Assembly: GCF_900142255.1 (NCBI RefSeq)
Contig: NZ_FRAF01000012.1
Coordinates: 1 to 64,000 of the forward strand
Reading direction: 5' to 3'
Source of the DNA: Alicyclobacillus tolerans
GTDB lineage: Bacteria; Bacillota; Bacilli; Alicyclobacillales; Alicyclobacillaceae
Length of the DNA: 64,000 bases
In this document: piece after piece, positions 18,410-27,255 of the stretch
Layout of the letters: the number at the start of each line of letters is the position of its first letter
How positions within the stretch are numbered: the stretch's first letter is position 1
The notes under the pieces: generated by a model
Database searches by the model: none
The model's input: only the letters and a program-made list of their open reading frames with translations
Told to the model about the DNA's origin: nothing
Made by a program: the position numbers and the translations under genes

Positions 18410-20068
18410 TCACGCTTCCATGATAATAGGCAAAATCATGGGACGACGGCGCGTTTGCTCATATAGATATCTACCCAGTGTATCTCGAACAGCTGTTTTT
18501 AAAGAAGACCACTCGCTGATATTATCTGAAACCATACGAACGAGTGTCGATTCAACCAATTTGGTTGCCTCATCCAATAACGCTTCTGATTCGCGAACAT
18601 AAACAAATCCACGCGAAATAATATCCGGACCAGAGAGTATCGTACCGGAAGTTTTTGAAAGAGTCACAACCACAACCAGAATACCGTCTTGAGAAAGCAA
18701 CTTTCTATCACGCAGCACAATATTCCCCACATCACCAACACCAAGACCATCAATCATGACCGTACCTGCAGGTACCTTGCCGCCAAAACGTGCCCTATCT
18801 CCCTCGAATTCGACCACATCACCCAACTCGGTGATAAAGATATTGTCCGGATCGACACCCAAATCAATAGCTAAATTAGCGTGCGTGCGCTGCATACGAA
18901 ATTCACCATGCACTGGCAAAAAATATTTAGGACGTGTCAGATTAATCATCAATTTTAATTCTTCTTGGCTACCGTGACCGGAAACGTGAACGCCTTGATA
19001 AATAACGTTTGCCCCCGCTTTAAATAATTGATCTATTGTACGAGAAATAAATTTTTCGTTACCGGGAATCGGATGCGAAGCCAAAATCACCGTATCTCCC
19101 GGCATGATTTCTACTTTTCGATGCGCAGAACGAGCCATCCGAGTCAATGCTGACATCGGTTCCCCTTGACTCCCAGTAGAAAGAATTAACACCTTGTCTG
19201 GATCCATCCTGCCAATCTCATCGACGTCGATTAATGTGCTTGGCAGAACATTCAAATAGCCCAGTTGAATGGAAGTTTGAATATTATTAACCATACTGCG
19301 ACCTACAATAGCGACTTTTCTCCCGTATCGCTCTGCTGCCGTAATAACCTGCTGTACCCGATGAATGTTGGAAGCGAAAGTGGACAAAATGATACGTCCT
19401 GGCGCTTGAGCAACCAAATGATCAATTGTTTTGCCCACCGATTTCTCTGAGGGAGTAAAACCTGGACGCTCAGCATTTGTACTGTCAGCAACCAATGCCA
19501 AAACTCCCTGACTTCCATAACCAGCTAATTTTTGCAAATCAGCCTGACGTCCGTCCACTGGAGTTTGATCGAATTTAAAGTCACCTGTATGCACTACCAA
19601 ACCCTCTGGTGTATGAATTGCAAAACCAACTGTATCGGGTATCGAATGGTTAACATAAAAATACTCTACTGAAAATACGCCTGCCTGAATTTGTTGGTTG
19701 TCCCCAATGGTATGCATTTTGACGGTATCCAGCAAATTGTGTTCTTTTAATTTGTTTTCAATTAAGCCAAGGGTCAATCGTGTACCATAAACAGGAACGT
19801 TGAGCGTTTTAAGAATATAGGGCAATCCACCGATATGATCTTCATGTCCATGCGTTACAAAAATCCCACGAACCTTTTCTTTATTTTCAACCAGAAAAGT
19901 AATATCAGGAATGACAATATCTACTCCGAGCATTTCTTCCTCTGGAAATTTTAATCCTGCGTCTACTACAATCATGTCATTGCCATACCAATACAAGGTC
20001 ATGTTCTTTCCGATTTCTCCGACTCCGCCGAGCGGAACAATCGCTAATCTCGATTTACTTTTTGGCAC
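18410..20068 (-). CDS. rnj: Ribonuclease J
   Basis: Metallo-beta-lactamase/beta-CASP ribonuclease with 5'-to-3' exonuclease and endonuclease activity in mRNA decay and rRNA maturation. The 552-residue protein carries HGHEDH (73-78) as the main zinc-binding motif, and beta-CASP markers such as STFASNIHR and HPIPGNE. The position beside dapA and tepA matches B. subtilis rnjB (ymfA), though the sequence alone does not separate J1 from J2. The start is GTG with GGAGGTG upstream. A promoter about 260 bases upstream gives a long leader. Confidence 0.95.
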   Translation of the reverse strand: MPKSKSRLAIVPLGGVGEIGKNMTLYWYGNDMIVVDAGLKFPEEEMLGVDIVIPDITFLVENKEKVRGIFVTHGHEDHIGGLPYILKTLNVPVYGTRLTLGLIENKLKEHNLLDTVKMHTIGDNQQIQAGVFSVEYFYVNHSIPDTVGFAIHTPEGLVVHTGDFKFDQTPVDGRQADLQKLAGYGSQGVLALVADSTNAERPGFTPSEKSVGKTIDHLVAQAPGRIILSTFASNIHRVQQVITAAERYGRKVAIVGRSMVNNIQTSIQLGYLNVLPSTLIDVDEIGRMDPDKVLILSTGSQGEPMSALTRMARSAHRKVEIMPGDTVILASHPIPGNEKFISRTIDQLFKAGANVIYQGVHVSGHGSQEELKLMINLTRPKYFLPVHGEFRMQRTHANLAIDLGVDPDNIFITELGDVVEFEGDRARFGGKVPAGTVMIDGLGVGDVGNIVLRDRKLLSQDGILVVVVTLSKTSGTILSGPDIISRGFVYVRESEALLDEATKLVESTLVRMVSDNISEWSSLKTAVRDTLGRYLYEQTRRRPMILPIIMEA

Positions 20069-20384
20069 AAAAACACCTCCGGAATATATATGAATATTTC
20101 AAAAATACAAAATTAAATAGACGTAACTTAAATGTGCGACATTAAATTTACCATAAATCATGAAAAAAACCAAAAAATCCCATCATCATACCGTAGACGA
20201 ACAGCTTTGTTATACGATTGCCGTACAGTCTCATTTCTCCGAACTCATTCCCATTCCGCAATCTGCAGAATCCGCCCACGGAACGAAGATAGGTTCTTTG
20301 AACTGCAAAGCCGCACCAGTCACTGTACTTCTATTATACCCTGCTCTTTGTGGGGATACAACTCGCCTCTTGAAAACTAAAGAT
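20069..20384 (-). other. rnj 5' leader and upstream region, no gene
   Basis: About 315 bases without a convincing gene. A 95-codon plus-strand frame (20160-20447) has no ribosome-binding site and runs into the terminator. On the minus strand a strong promoter at 20333-20361 would give a leader of about 260 nt ahead of rnj, AT-rich near the gene. I see no known riboswitch. Confidence 0.55.
20333..20361 (-). promoter_or_regulatory. Promoter of rnj
   Basis: Minus-strand TTGTAT, 17-base spacer, perfect TATAAT. Transcription would start near 20326, leaving about 255 nt before the GTG start at 20068. Confidence 0.8.
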
Positions 20385-20446
20385 AAAAAAACCAGCATAC
20401 GATGGTGGAAACTCTGCAGTCTCCATCCATGGACGCTGGTTTTTTA
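20385..20446. terminator. Bidirectional terminator after dapA
   Basis: Outer stem AAAAAACCAGC / GCTGGTTTTTT encloses an inner GATGG/CCATC helix. Reading leftward it ends the dpaA-to-dapA operon with a run of T, and it is equally good in the other direction. Confidence 0.85.
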
Positions 20447-20504
20447 ACTGAACGATTGCTAAACATCACTAGTGTTTCTCGTGAAGCAGTGAAACAATTC
20501 AATA

Positions 20505-21395
20505 TTAGATACTTTGAAGGTAATCAAGCCTTAGCAGTTCTTTTCTTAATCGTTCGCACACCTGGGCAGGCGGCATTGTTACTGGCAAACGCGTTGAACC
20601 TACCGGGACGCCTATAGCCTCCAGAGACCATTTCAATGGCCCTGGACTTGTACTCATAAATAATGCTTCAAACAGCGACAATAGCATACCCGACCATCTT
20701 GCAGCTTCTTGTATGTTTCCTGCTACATATGCTTCTATCATTTGAGTCATTTCTCGACCAACCAAATGAGAAGCTACACTGACAACCCCATATCCGCCAA
20801 CAGACAGAATAGGCAGTGTCAATTTGTCATCACCGGAGTATAGGTAGAAATCGTCTGGTTTATCAGCAGCAATCCTTAAAATTTGCGACATATCGGATGT
20901 TGCTTCTTTTAGGGCAAATACGTGAGGTATTTGTGCTAATTTCAAAACAGTATCAGGTTCAATATTGCTTGAAGTCCGGGTTGGTACATTATAGAGCATG
21001 ATGGGAATCTGGATAGCATCAGCAATTGTTGCAAAATGCGCATACAACCCTTCCTGATTAGGGCGATTGTAATACGGTGCAACAAGCAGTACACCATCTG
21101 CACCCATGGATTCAGCTTCTCGCGCTAATGCTACGCTTGATTTGGTATCATTCGTACCTGCACCTAACATCACCGGCACACGATGGTTTACGATTTCCAT
21201 CGTCCATTCAAGAAGAGTAAGCTTTTCCTGGTGACTCAGCGTGGGAGATTCACCTGTTGTTCCAGCGACAATAATCGTGGTAGTTCCTGATGAAAGCAGA
21301 TGTTCGATTAAAATAGAGAGACGATGCCTATCAATTTGCTCTCCATCATCTTCAAACGGAGTAGCCATCGCCGTAATAAGCCGTCCAAAATTCAA
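20505..21395 (-). CDS. dapA: 4-hydroxy-tetrahydrodipicolinate synthase
   Basis: Condenses pyruvate with aspartate semialdehyde, the branch step to diaminopimelate, lysine and, in spores, dipicolinate. The 296-residue TIM-barrel protein has the Schiff-base lysine K163 (FALKEATSD), the catalytic Tyr135 (LYNVPTR) and GTTGE near 45-49. The start is TTG at 21395 with GAGGTGA about seven bases upstream; this restores the usual family N-terminus. It is the last gene of the dpaA-dpaB-asd-dapG-dapA run and is followed by a terminator. Confidence 0.96.
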   Translation of the reverse strand: MNFGRLITAMATPFEDDGEQIDRHRLSILIEHLLSSGTTTIIVAGTTGESPTLSHQEKLTLLEWTMEIVNHRVPVMLGAGTNDTKSSVALAREAESMGADGVLLVAPYYNRPNQEGLYAHFATIADAIQIPIMLYNVPTRTSSNIEPDTVLKLAQIPHVFALKEATSDMSQILRIAADKPDDFYLYSGDDKLTLPILSVGGYGVVSVASHLVGREMTQMIEAYVAGNIQEAARWSGMLLSLFEALFMSTSPGPLKWSLEAIGVPVGSTRLPVTMPPAQVCERLRKELLRLDYLQSI

Positions 21396-21401
21396 AGGAA
21401 G

Positions 21402-22628
21402 TCACCTCGAAACATTCTGTTGTACCAGTTCCTCAAGACAAAACTCTCGATGTAACGCGCGAACTGCGGTTTCCATTTGGTCCATCCGAACCAAACACCA
21501 CATGGTTGTATGTGAATCAGCAAATTGCAGAATTTCTACATTTTCTTCCGCCAAAGCTGTATATATTCGAGCCATGACACCTGGAGTTCCAGCAATAGCA
21601 GCTCCTACACAAGAAACTTTAGCACAATCGGGAAGAACTTCCACGGAATAACCAGATTCATTTAACAAACGAACAGCCAGATCAGCTTTCGTATTAGGTA
21701 CGGTATACGCTACTTTACCTTCCTGCACAGAAATGAAATCAACTGATATGTTGTGCTCAGCCATGATACGAAAAACTCTAGCGCCGTCTTTTCCTGATGC
21801 TGGAATTAACAAACGCGTAACGTGAGTGGTTTGCGTAACTCCAGTAATCAATTGATCATGGACGACATGGGTTTCCAAAAAAGAGACATGGCTTGTCACC
21901 AATGTTCCCTCATCCTCTAAAGCGGTACTGCGAACTCGGATGGGGATGTTCTTTTGCATGGCAATTTCCACTGCGCGCGGATGAATTACCTTCGCACCCT
22001 GATAGGCCAGATTACAAATTTCAGAATAGGTCACCTGGCGAATGCGTTTGGCATTGGTAACAATCCGTGGATCTGCCGTCATTATACCTTCTACATCTGT
22101 AAAAATATCAACATACTCAGCATCGAGTGCCACACCCAGTGCTGTCGCAGTCGTATCACTTCCCCCGCGCCCGAGCGTAGTGATATCTCCTTCAGGAGTC
22201 ACACCCTGGAATCCCATGACCACCACTATACGATTCTGCCCCAATTCATGCAGGATTCGTGTCGGATTCACTTCTAAAACCCGCGCATTCGTAAAATCTT
22301 TGGTAGTGATAATTCCAGCCTGCGCCCCGTTCATCACCGTTACTTCATGTCCCCGGCTGCGCAATAAGCTGGAAAAGACCACTGCAGATATGGCTTCTCC
22401 ACAAGACATAATGATATCCATATCACGGGGTGAAACGCTGGAAGCATTCTCAAACATGGAAAGCAATGTGTCAGTGGCATACGGCTCCCCACGTCGACCC
22501 ATGGCAGAAACAACCACCACTACTCGATAGCCATCACTGAGTGCTCTCTCTATATGATTGGCAGCATAATTGCGCATTTCACTGGTGGCAACCGATGTAC
22601 CGCCAAATTTTTGTACGAGGATTTTCAC
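21402..22628 (-). CDS. dapG: Aspartate kinase (DapG type)
   Basis: Phosphorylates aspartate, the entry to lysine, threonine, methionine and dipicolinate synthesis. The 408-residue protein begins with the kinase signature VQKFGGTSVA and carries DIFTDVEGIMTADPR; two ACT domains occupy about residues 265-400. Length and position match the diaminopimelate-regulated aspartokinase I of Bacillus. The GTG at 22628 is preferred over the upstream ATG because AGGAG is nine bases away. The stop is six bases before the dapA start. Confidence 0.94.
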   Translation of the reverse strand: MKILVQKFGGTSVATSEMRNYAANHIERALSDGYRVVVVVSAMGRRGEPYATDTLLSMFENASSVSPRDMDIIMSCGEAISAVVFSSLLRSRGHEVTVMNGAQAGIITTKDFTNARVLEVNPTRILHELGQNRIVVVMGFQGVTPEGDITTLGRGGSDTTATALGVALDAEYVDIFTDVEGIMTADPRIVTNAKRIRQVTYSEICNLAYQGAKVIHPRAVEIAMQKNIPIRVRSTALEDEGTLVTSHVSFLETHVVHDQLITGVTQTTHVTRLLIPASGKDGARVFRIMAEHNISVDFISVQEGKVAYTVPNTKADLAVRLLNESGYSVEVLPDCAKVSCVGAAIAGTPGVMARIYTALAEENVEILQFADSHTTMWCLVRMDQMETAVRALHREFCLEELVQQNVSR

Positions 22629-22653
22629 TCTCATCCACTCCTGACAAAGCCGT

Positions 22654-23694
22654 TCAATGCTCCTTGCCGAGCCAATCGTTTTTAACCAGTTCTTCCGCGA
22701 TTTGTACCGCATTATAAGCGGCTCCCTTTAACAAGTTATCAGCGACTATGAAGAACTGCACACTTCGTTCATCAAATAAATCAGAACGTATTCTGCCAAC
22801 AAAGGTTTGGCCGCTCCCTTCTACCATGCGCGGATGCGGCCAGATACCTTCTTCTGGACGATCCGCTAAACTGACACCTTCAGCCTGAGCTAGCAGCACA
22901 CGCACTTCTTCGACAGAAACTGGTCGCGCAAAAGTCACGCGAACTGACTCTGAGTGTCCATATACTACAGGTACTCGCACAGCCGTAGGCGCTACACGCA
23001 AGGTTGGCTGTTCAAGAATTTTTCTGCTTTCCTGGACCAGTTTCATTTCTTCTTTTGTATAGCCATTCTCTAAAAAGACATCGCATTGCGGCAAAACGTT
23101 AAACGCCATAGGTACATAGAAGGGTGCAGATGCCATCGGAAAAAGCGTACTCTCTTTAGCAGCAAAACCACTTTCGAGTTCTCGATGAAGCGCATCAATC
23201 GCTGTTTGCCCCATGCCACTGACAGCTTGATAAGTAGAGATAACCACTTCCTCTAATCCGAGCGAACGCAATGCATGCAAAACGACTACCAATTGAATGG
23301 TCGAACAGTTAGGATTAGCAATAATCCCCTTGTAGCGGCTCAGTGCATGAGGATTCACTTCAGGCACAACCAAGGGAACGTCTTCCTGCATTCGATAAGC
23401 ACTGCTATTGTCCACCACAACCGCATGACTGCGAACAGCGAGTGGAGCGTACTGCTTGGATGTATTTGCCCCCGCACTAAAAAGCGCAATATCCACTCCT
23501 TCAAAGGAGTCTTCTTGAACAGCTTCTACTTGCAGTTTCTCGCCAGCATAGGACAGCGTTTGTCCGGCCGATCTCGGTGATGCTAACAATCGCAGTTCAG
23601 ACAACGGAAAATTTCGCTGTTCCAAAACTTCTATCATCTTTCGGCCTACGGCGCCCGTAGCACCAAGAATCGCCACACGAACTGGATGGTTCAC
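22654..23694 (-). CDS. asd: Aspartate-semialdehyde dehydrogenase
   Basis: Reduces aspartyl phosphate to aspartate semialdehyde with NADPH. The 346-residue protein has the nucleotide-binding GATGAVGRKM (11-20), the active-site Cys130 in NPNCST, and the substrate-binding segment around VSGMGQ. The start codon is GTG. It lies between dpaB and dapG as in the Bacillus spoVF-asd-dapG-dapA cluster. Confidence 0.96.
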   Translation of the reverse strand: MNHPVRVAILGATGAVGRKMIEVLEQRNFPLSELRLLASPRSAGQTLSYAGEKLQVEAVQEDSFEGVDIALFSAGANTSKQYAPLAVRSHAVVVDNSSAYRMQEDVPLVVPEVNPHALSRYKGIIANPNCSTIQLVVVLHALRSLGLEEVVISTYQAVSGMGQTAIDALHRELESGFAAKESTLFPMASAPFYVPMAFNVLPQCDVFLENGYTKEEMKLVQESRKILEQPTLRVAPTAVRVPVVYGHSESVRVTFARPVSVEEVRVLLAQAEGVSLADRPEEGIWPHPRMVEGSGQTFVGRIRSDLFDERSVQFFIVADNLLKGAAYNAVQIAEELVKNDWLGKEH

Positions 23695-23707
23695 CCGTCT
23701 CTATCCC

Positions 23708-24364
23708 CTATTCACTATGATTTGCAGTCTCCTGCCAAGTTGGCTTGCGTTCATTTTGCCAACGTTCAATCAGGACTGGTTGCAATTGGCGTTTTTGCAA
23801 TGCCCATTCAATGGTCTCGGGCAATTGGGTCATATCGGCCACAAGTGAATTCATTTTAACATGTGGAGCATCCTGTCCGAAGGGAACAAAGAAAATATTC
23901 TTCGTATTCATCAATTTTGCTACATTATATAGATTTAATCCAAGCCCATCATTGGTTGAAATGGCTAATATCACTGGACGATCATTTCGAAAGGTTGATT
24001 TTGCAGCCATCAAAACGGGAGAATCGGTATTTGCTGCCGCTAAGCGAGAGAGAGAACTGCCTGTGCAAGGCGCAATCACAAAAGCATCCAAGCGTTTTTG
24101 TGGACCCAAAGGTTCTGCTTCTGGTATGCTCGTAATAGCCTTCTGACCGGTAAGACGCTCTATCTTTGCCGCCCATTCACCTGCTTCCCCAAAACGTGTG
24201 GAAACAGTTTGAACCGAATGCGAAAAAACAGGCACCACTGTAGCTTTTGTTTCTACCAATTGTTCTATAATAGGATAGACTTCTTCGTAAGTACAATGGC
24301 TGCCCGTGACGCCAAAACCTATAGTCTTTCCTTCTAATGTCAATGACTTCACGTCCCTTTTCAC
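23708..24364 (-). CDS. dpaB: Dipicolinate synthase subunit B
   Basis: Flavoprotein-like subunit of the enzyme that makes spore dipicolinic acid (SpoVFB). The 218-residue protein has the flavoprotein-fold start GKTIGFGVTGSHC and later IAPCTGSSLSRLA and AISTNDGLG, typical of DpaB. I chose the GTG at 24364, five bases after the dpaA stop, because GAGAAAGGA is well placed; a longer frame would overlap dpaA by about 30 bases. Confidence 0.93.
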   Translation of the reverse strand: MKRDVKSLTLEGKTIGFGVTGSHCTYEEVYPIIEQLVETKATVVPVFSHSVQTVSTRFGEAGEWAAKIERLTGQKAITSIPEAEPLGPQKRLDAFVIAPCTGSSLSRLAAANTDSPVLMAAKSTFRNDRPVILAISTNDGLGLNLYNVAKLMNTKNIFFVPFGQDAPHVKMNSLVADMTQLPETIEWALQKRQLQPVLIERWQNERKPTWQETANHSE

Positions 24365-24368
24365 AAAA

Positions 24369-25274
24369 TTATCCTTTCTCATGTACCTCTGGTTCCGCAT
24401 CCTTGACGTTCATCAAGCGACAGATGCTCTCAGCTATAATCTTGCCGGCCGTCTTTGGGGCCACAATGCCCGGCAGGGAGGGGGCCAGAATCGCTGTCAT
24501 ACCGCGCCGCTCTGCATAACGAAAATCCGTACCGCCTGGTGCGGAAGCAATATCAATAATGACCGCGTCTAAACGCATTTCTTTTAAAATAGCTGCCGGT
24601 AAAACCAATGCGGGAATGGTATTAAAGACAATATCTGCATCTTGCACAGCTTCCAGCAAGCGCTCAAAAGGAACATCCTGCATACCCATTTCACGTATTC
24701 GTGCTAACTCCGGTAGTGGTTTAGCAACCACTCGCACATGCGCCCCTAAAGCGTGAAGCGTCCTTGACAATGTTTTTCCACACCTGCCAAAACCAAGCAC
24801 AACTACGTTAGAATCGTGGATGGTGACTTCCGTCTTCTCCATAGCCAGAGCAATCGCGCCTTCTGCTGTGGGAATCGAATTCAAAATAGCCACTTCATCT
24901 TGTTCCATCAATTTAACTAAGCAAAGCCCATACTCCGAACAAATACTTTCCAAACGATTGCGCGCGATCCCGGTAAATACCTTGGCTCCTGGTTTAAGAG
25001 CTGCAAAATGATGTTCATTCAAAATCAGTGGTTCGCGAGAGAAACGCGTCTGTACTGAGCCATCCTCTGCCATTCCAGCTACAGGCAAAACAAGCGCATC
25101 GGCACCCGCAAACGTTTCGACCGTCAAATCAGCATGGGTGGTGTCGGTAAAAGTTCGGTTGCACAATTCAAAACCGACCAAAGTTACTGTGGCGTCATTA
25201 TCAACAACCTGCTGAATCACTTCCAACTGGCGCAAATCGCCTCCAACAAAGATAAAACGCCGTCCTGTCAGCAT
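24369..25274 (-). CDS. dpaA: Dipicolinate synthase subunit A
   Basis: NAD(P)-binding subunit of dipicolinate synthase (SpoVFA), made in the mother cell during sporulation. The 301-residue protein has a Rossmann motif VVLGFGRCGKTLSR and, near the end, DIASAPGGTDF. The start at 25274 follows GGAGGTGTGGTC. It is the first gene of an operon that continues into general lysine-pathway genes and is preceded by a terminator and a possible sporulation-type promoter. Confidence 0.95.
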   Translation of the reverse strand: MLTGRRFIFVGGDLRQLEVIQQVVDNDATVTLVGFELCNRTFTDTTHADLTVETFAGADALVLPVAGMAEDGSVQTRFSREPLILNEHHFAALKPGAKVFTGIARNRLESICSEYGLCLVKLMEQDEVAILNSIPTAEGAIALAMEKTEVTIHDSNVVVLGFGRCGKTLSRTLHALGAHVRVVAKPLPELARIREMGMQDVPFERLLEAVQDADIVFNTIPALVLPAAILKEMRLDAVIIDIASAPGGTDFRYAERRGMTAILAPSLPGIVAPKTAGKIIAESICRLMNVKDAEPEVHEKG

Positions 25275-25300
25275 GACCACACCTCCAAGCCAGGTATACC

Positions 25301-25329
25301 AGCCTATGTGCATGCACTTGGATGAGTGC
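25301..25329 (-). promoter_or_regulatory. Possible sigma-K-type promoter of dpaA
   Basis: Minus-strand GCAC, 13 bases, then CATAGGCT, which fits the sigma-K -10 pattern CATANNNT. It lies between the upstream terminator and dpaA. The motif is short and degenerate, so the call rests largely on the known sigma-K control of spoVF in Bacillus. Confidence 0.3.
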
Positions 25330-25365
25330 AAAAAAAATAAGCCGCCCTTTGTTCTTAGGCAGCTT
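25330..25365 (-). terminator. Terminator after dut
   Basis: Minus-strand stem AAGCTGCC / GGCGGCTT (one G-T pair) with an 11-base loop, then A and eight T. It separates mlpA-dut from the dpaA operon. Confidence 0.8.
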
Positions 25366-25394
25366 TGGATAGGCTTATGAAAACAGGCTTATGT

Positions 25395-25856
25395 TTAAGA
25401 TTCTCCGGTGGATCCAAAACCTCCCTTTCCACGCTCGGTAGGGCTAAGTGATGCTGAAAGCACCCAATGGGCATGAAAAATAGGAAGAAAAACAATTTGG
25501 GCAACGCGATCGCCCGATTGAATGGAAACTGGCTGGTCGCCGAAATTTTGCAAAAGTACCTGTAATTCTCCACGATAGTCGGAATCAATTACACCGACTC
25601 CGTTTGGCAAACCAAGTCCGTAACGCCATGCATGTCCGCTTCTTGCAAAAATCAGTCCAACACAGTTATTGTCCGGCATTTCAATGGCAATTCCCGTTGG
25701 AATACGGACACGTTGTTGAGGCTGGAGGAGCAACGGTTCTGGTAGACAAGCGTATAAATCAGCACCTGCTGCTCCTTCTGTTTGTGGTTTGGGTAAAAAT
25801 TCAGAACTAGCGTAAGGTGAAACGATGCGATACTGAATGACAATTTGAGAATTCAT
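25395..25856 (-). CDS. dut: dUTP diphosphatase
   Basis: Hydrolyses dUTP to dUMP, keeping uracil out of DNA and supplying dTMP synthesis. The 153-residue trimeric-type enzyme shows the five motifs: GADLYA, ARSGHA, LPNGVGVIDSDYRG, GDRVAQIV, and the C-terminal RGKGGFGSTG. The ATG at 25856 overlaps the mlpA stop as ATGA; another ATG lies four codons upstream. It is co-transcribed with mlpA and followed by a terminator. Confidence 0.95.
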   Translation of the reverse strand: MNSQIVIQYRIVSPYASSEFLPKPQTEGAAGADLYACLPEPLLLQPQQRVRIPTGIAIEMPDNNCVGLIFARSGHAWRYGLGLPNGVGVIDSDYRGELQVLLQNFGDQPVSIQSGDRVAQIVFLPIFHAHWVLSASLSPTERGKGGFGSTGES

Positions 25857-27124
25857 GCGTTCACCCATCCACTGTTTTGAATGGCAGCCTGTACATCCAC
25901 CTCAGACATAGGCCCTACTGTAGAAATGGCAAATGGATGCTGCAACAACTGTCGGGAAACACGAAGGACATCTTCTGTCCGTACAGCATCAATAGCAGCC
26001 AATGTCTCTTCAATGCTGATACTGCGCCGCAGCAACAGTTCATTTTTGCCAAGCCGGCTCATTCGACTGCTTGTACTCTCCAAACCTAACATCATAGAAC
26101 CTTTGAGTTGGGCTTTACCTTTGCTTAGTTCTTCCTCGCTTAAACCTTGTTCAGCAAACCGCGCAACACACTCTTGTATCAATTGGAGCACATCGGAAAG
26201 ATTTTCTGGCGATGTACCTGTATATATGCCAAACATTCCGCAATCCAAATAGGAAGAATGATAAGAGAAAACAGAATACGCCATACCTCGCTCTTCACGA
26301 ATTTCCTGAAAAAGTCGAGAAGACGGATTACTTCCAAGCGCATTGTTCATCAAAATCAAGGCGTACATATCCGGATGACCAGCAGGCAATCCTGGGGCTG
26401 CCAAAGCGACATGCATTTGCTCAATATCCTTTTGACGCACAACGACCGGTGTCCGAAAAGGCGGCTCTACCAATTGACGACTACCAGTTCCCGAGGGTTG
26501 ATAATGGCCAAACAGACGGCCAAAGGTTTCTATCACTCGAGCCTCAGAAATATTGCCAGCCACTGAGATGACAATATCGTTCCCCTGGTATCTGGATTCG
26601 ATATAGGAAAGCAAATCCTGCCTGGAGAAACTTCGCAGATTCTCCTCTAATCCAAGAATCGTAAAACCTAGCGAATGCTCCCCATAGATACCTTCTGCCA
26701 AAAGATCCATCACAAGTTCATCCGGTGTGTCCTCATACATGTGAATCTCTTCTATAACTACCTTGCGTTCTTTGTCCATTTCATCGACTTGAAATTGAGA
26801 ATGCAGCAACATATCACTGAGTGTATCTGCAGCAATTTCAAAATGATCATCAAGAACGCGCGCGTAAAAGCACGTATATTCTTTAGATGTAAAGGCGTTA
26901 ACCTGACCTCCAAGATTGTCAAACAGTTCTGCCAATGCTTTGGCAGAATAACGTTCTGTTCCTTTAAAAAACATGTGTTCTAAAAAATGGCTAACTCCGT
27001 TGTTTTGCTTATTTTCAAAACGCGATCCGGTACCTATCCAAATTCCAATCGCAACGGATCGCAGAAATGGAATTTCTTCTCCAACAATGCGAACGCCTGA
27101 AGGCAGTTGATGACGGTAGCTCAC
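25853..27124 (-). CDS. mlpA: M16-family zinc peptidase (MlpA/YmxG)
   Basis: Processing-peptidase-like metalloprotease; the B. subtilis homologue affects extracellular protease levels. The inverted zinc motif HFLEH is at 46-50, with downstream conserved glutamates in the IEEIHMYEDTPDE region. The 423-residue length suits the single M16 type. The start is GTG with GAGGAGG upstream. It follows ylxY, overlaps dut by 4 bp, and has a candidate promoter of its own at 27179-27208. Confidence 0.93.
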   Translation of the reverse strand: MSYRHQLPSGVRIVGEEIPFLRSVAIGIWIGTGSRFENKQNNGVSHFLEHMFFKGTERYSAKALAELFDNLGGQVNAFTSKEYTCFYARVLDDHFEIAADTLSDMLLHSQFQVDEMDKERKVVIEEIHMYEDTPDELVMDLLAEGIYGEHSLGFTILGLEENLRSFSRQDLLSYIESRYQGNDIVISVAGNISEARVIETFGRLFGHYQPSGTGSRQLVEPPFRTPVVVRQKDIEQMHVALAAPGLPAGHPDMYALILMNNALGSNPSSRLFQEIREERGMAYSVFSYHSSYLDCGMFGIYTGTSPENLSDVLQLIQECVARFAEQGLSEEELSKGKAQLKGSMMLGLESTSSRMSRLGKNELLLRRSISIEETLAAIDAVRTEDVLRVSRQLLQHPFAISTVGPMSEVDVQAAIQNSGWVNA

Positions 27125-27178
27125 AGTCTGATTATCCTCCTCAAACCTGACGCAGTAACTGTGCCAAGCCTATCCGCA

Positions 27179-27208
27179 ACTATATCAGACTGTCGCATCT
27201 ATACTCAA
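27179..27208 (-). promoter_or_regulatory. Candidate promoter of mlpA-dut
   Basis: Minus-strand TTGAGT, 18 bases, TATAGT in the gap between ylxY and mlpA; four and five of six consensus bases. Confidence 0.45.
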
Positions 27209-27255
27209 GAAAAATTTCTACACACTCTTGCTATTTTTTTTATTTTGTAAACCAC

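Noticed and set aside
20160-20447. 95-codon plus-strand frame upstream of rnj
   Set aside because: No ribosome-binding site, no recognisable domain, and it runs into the bidirectional terminator after dapA.
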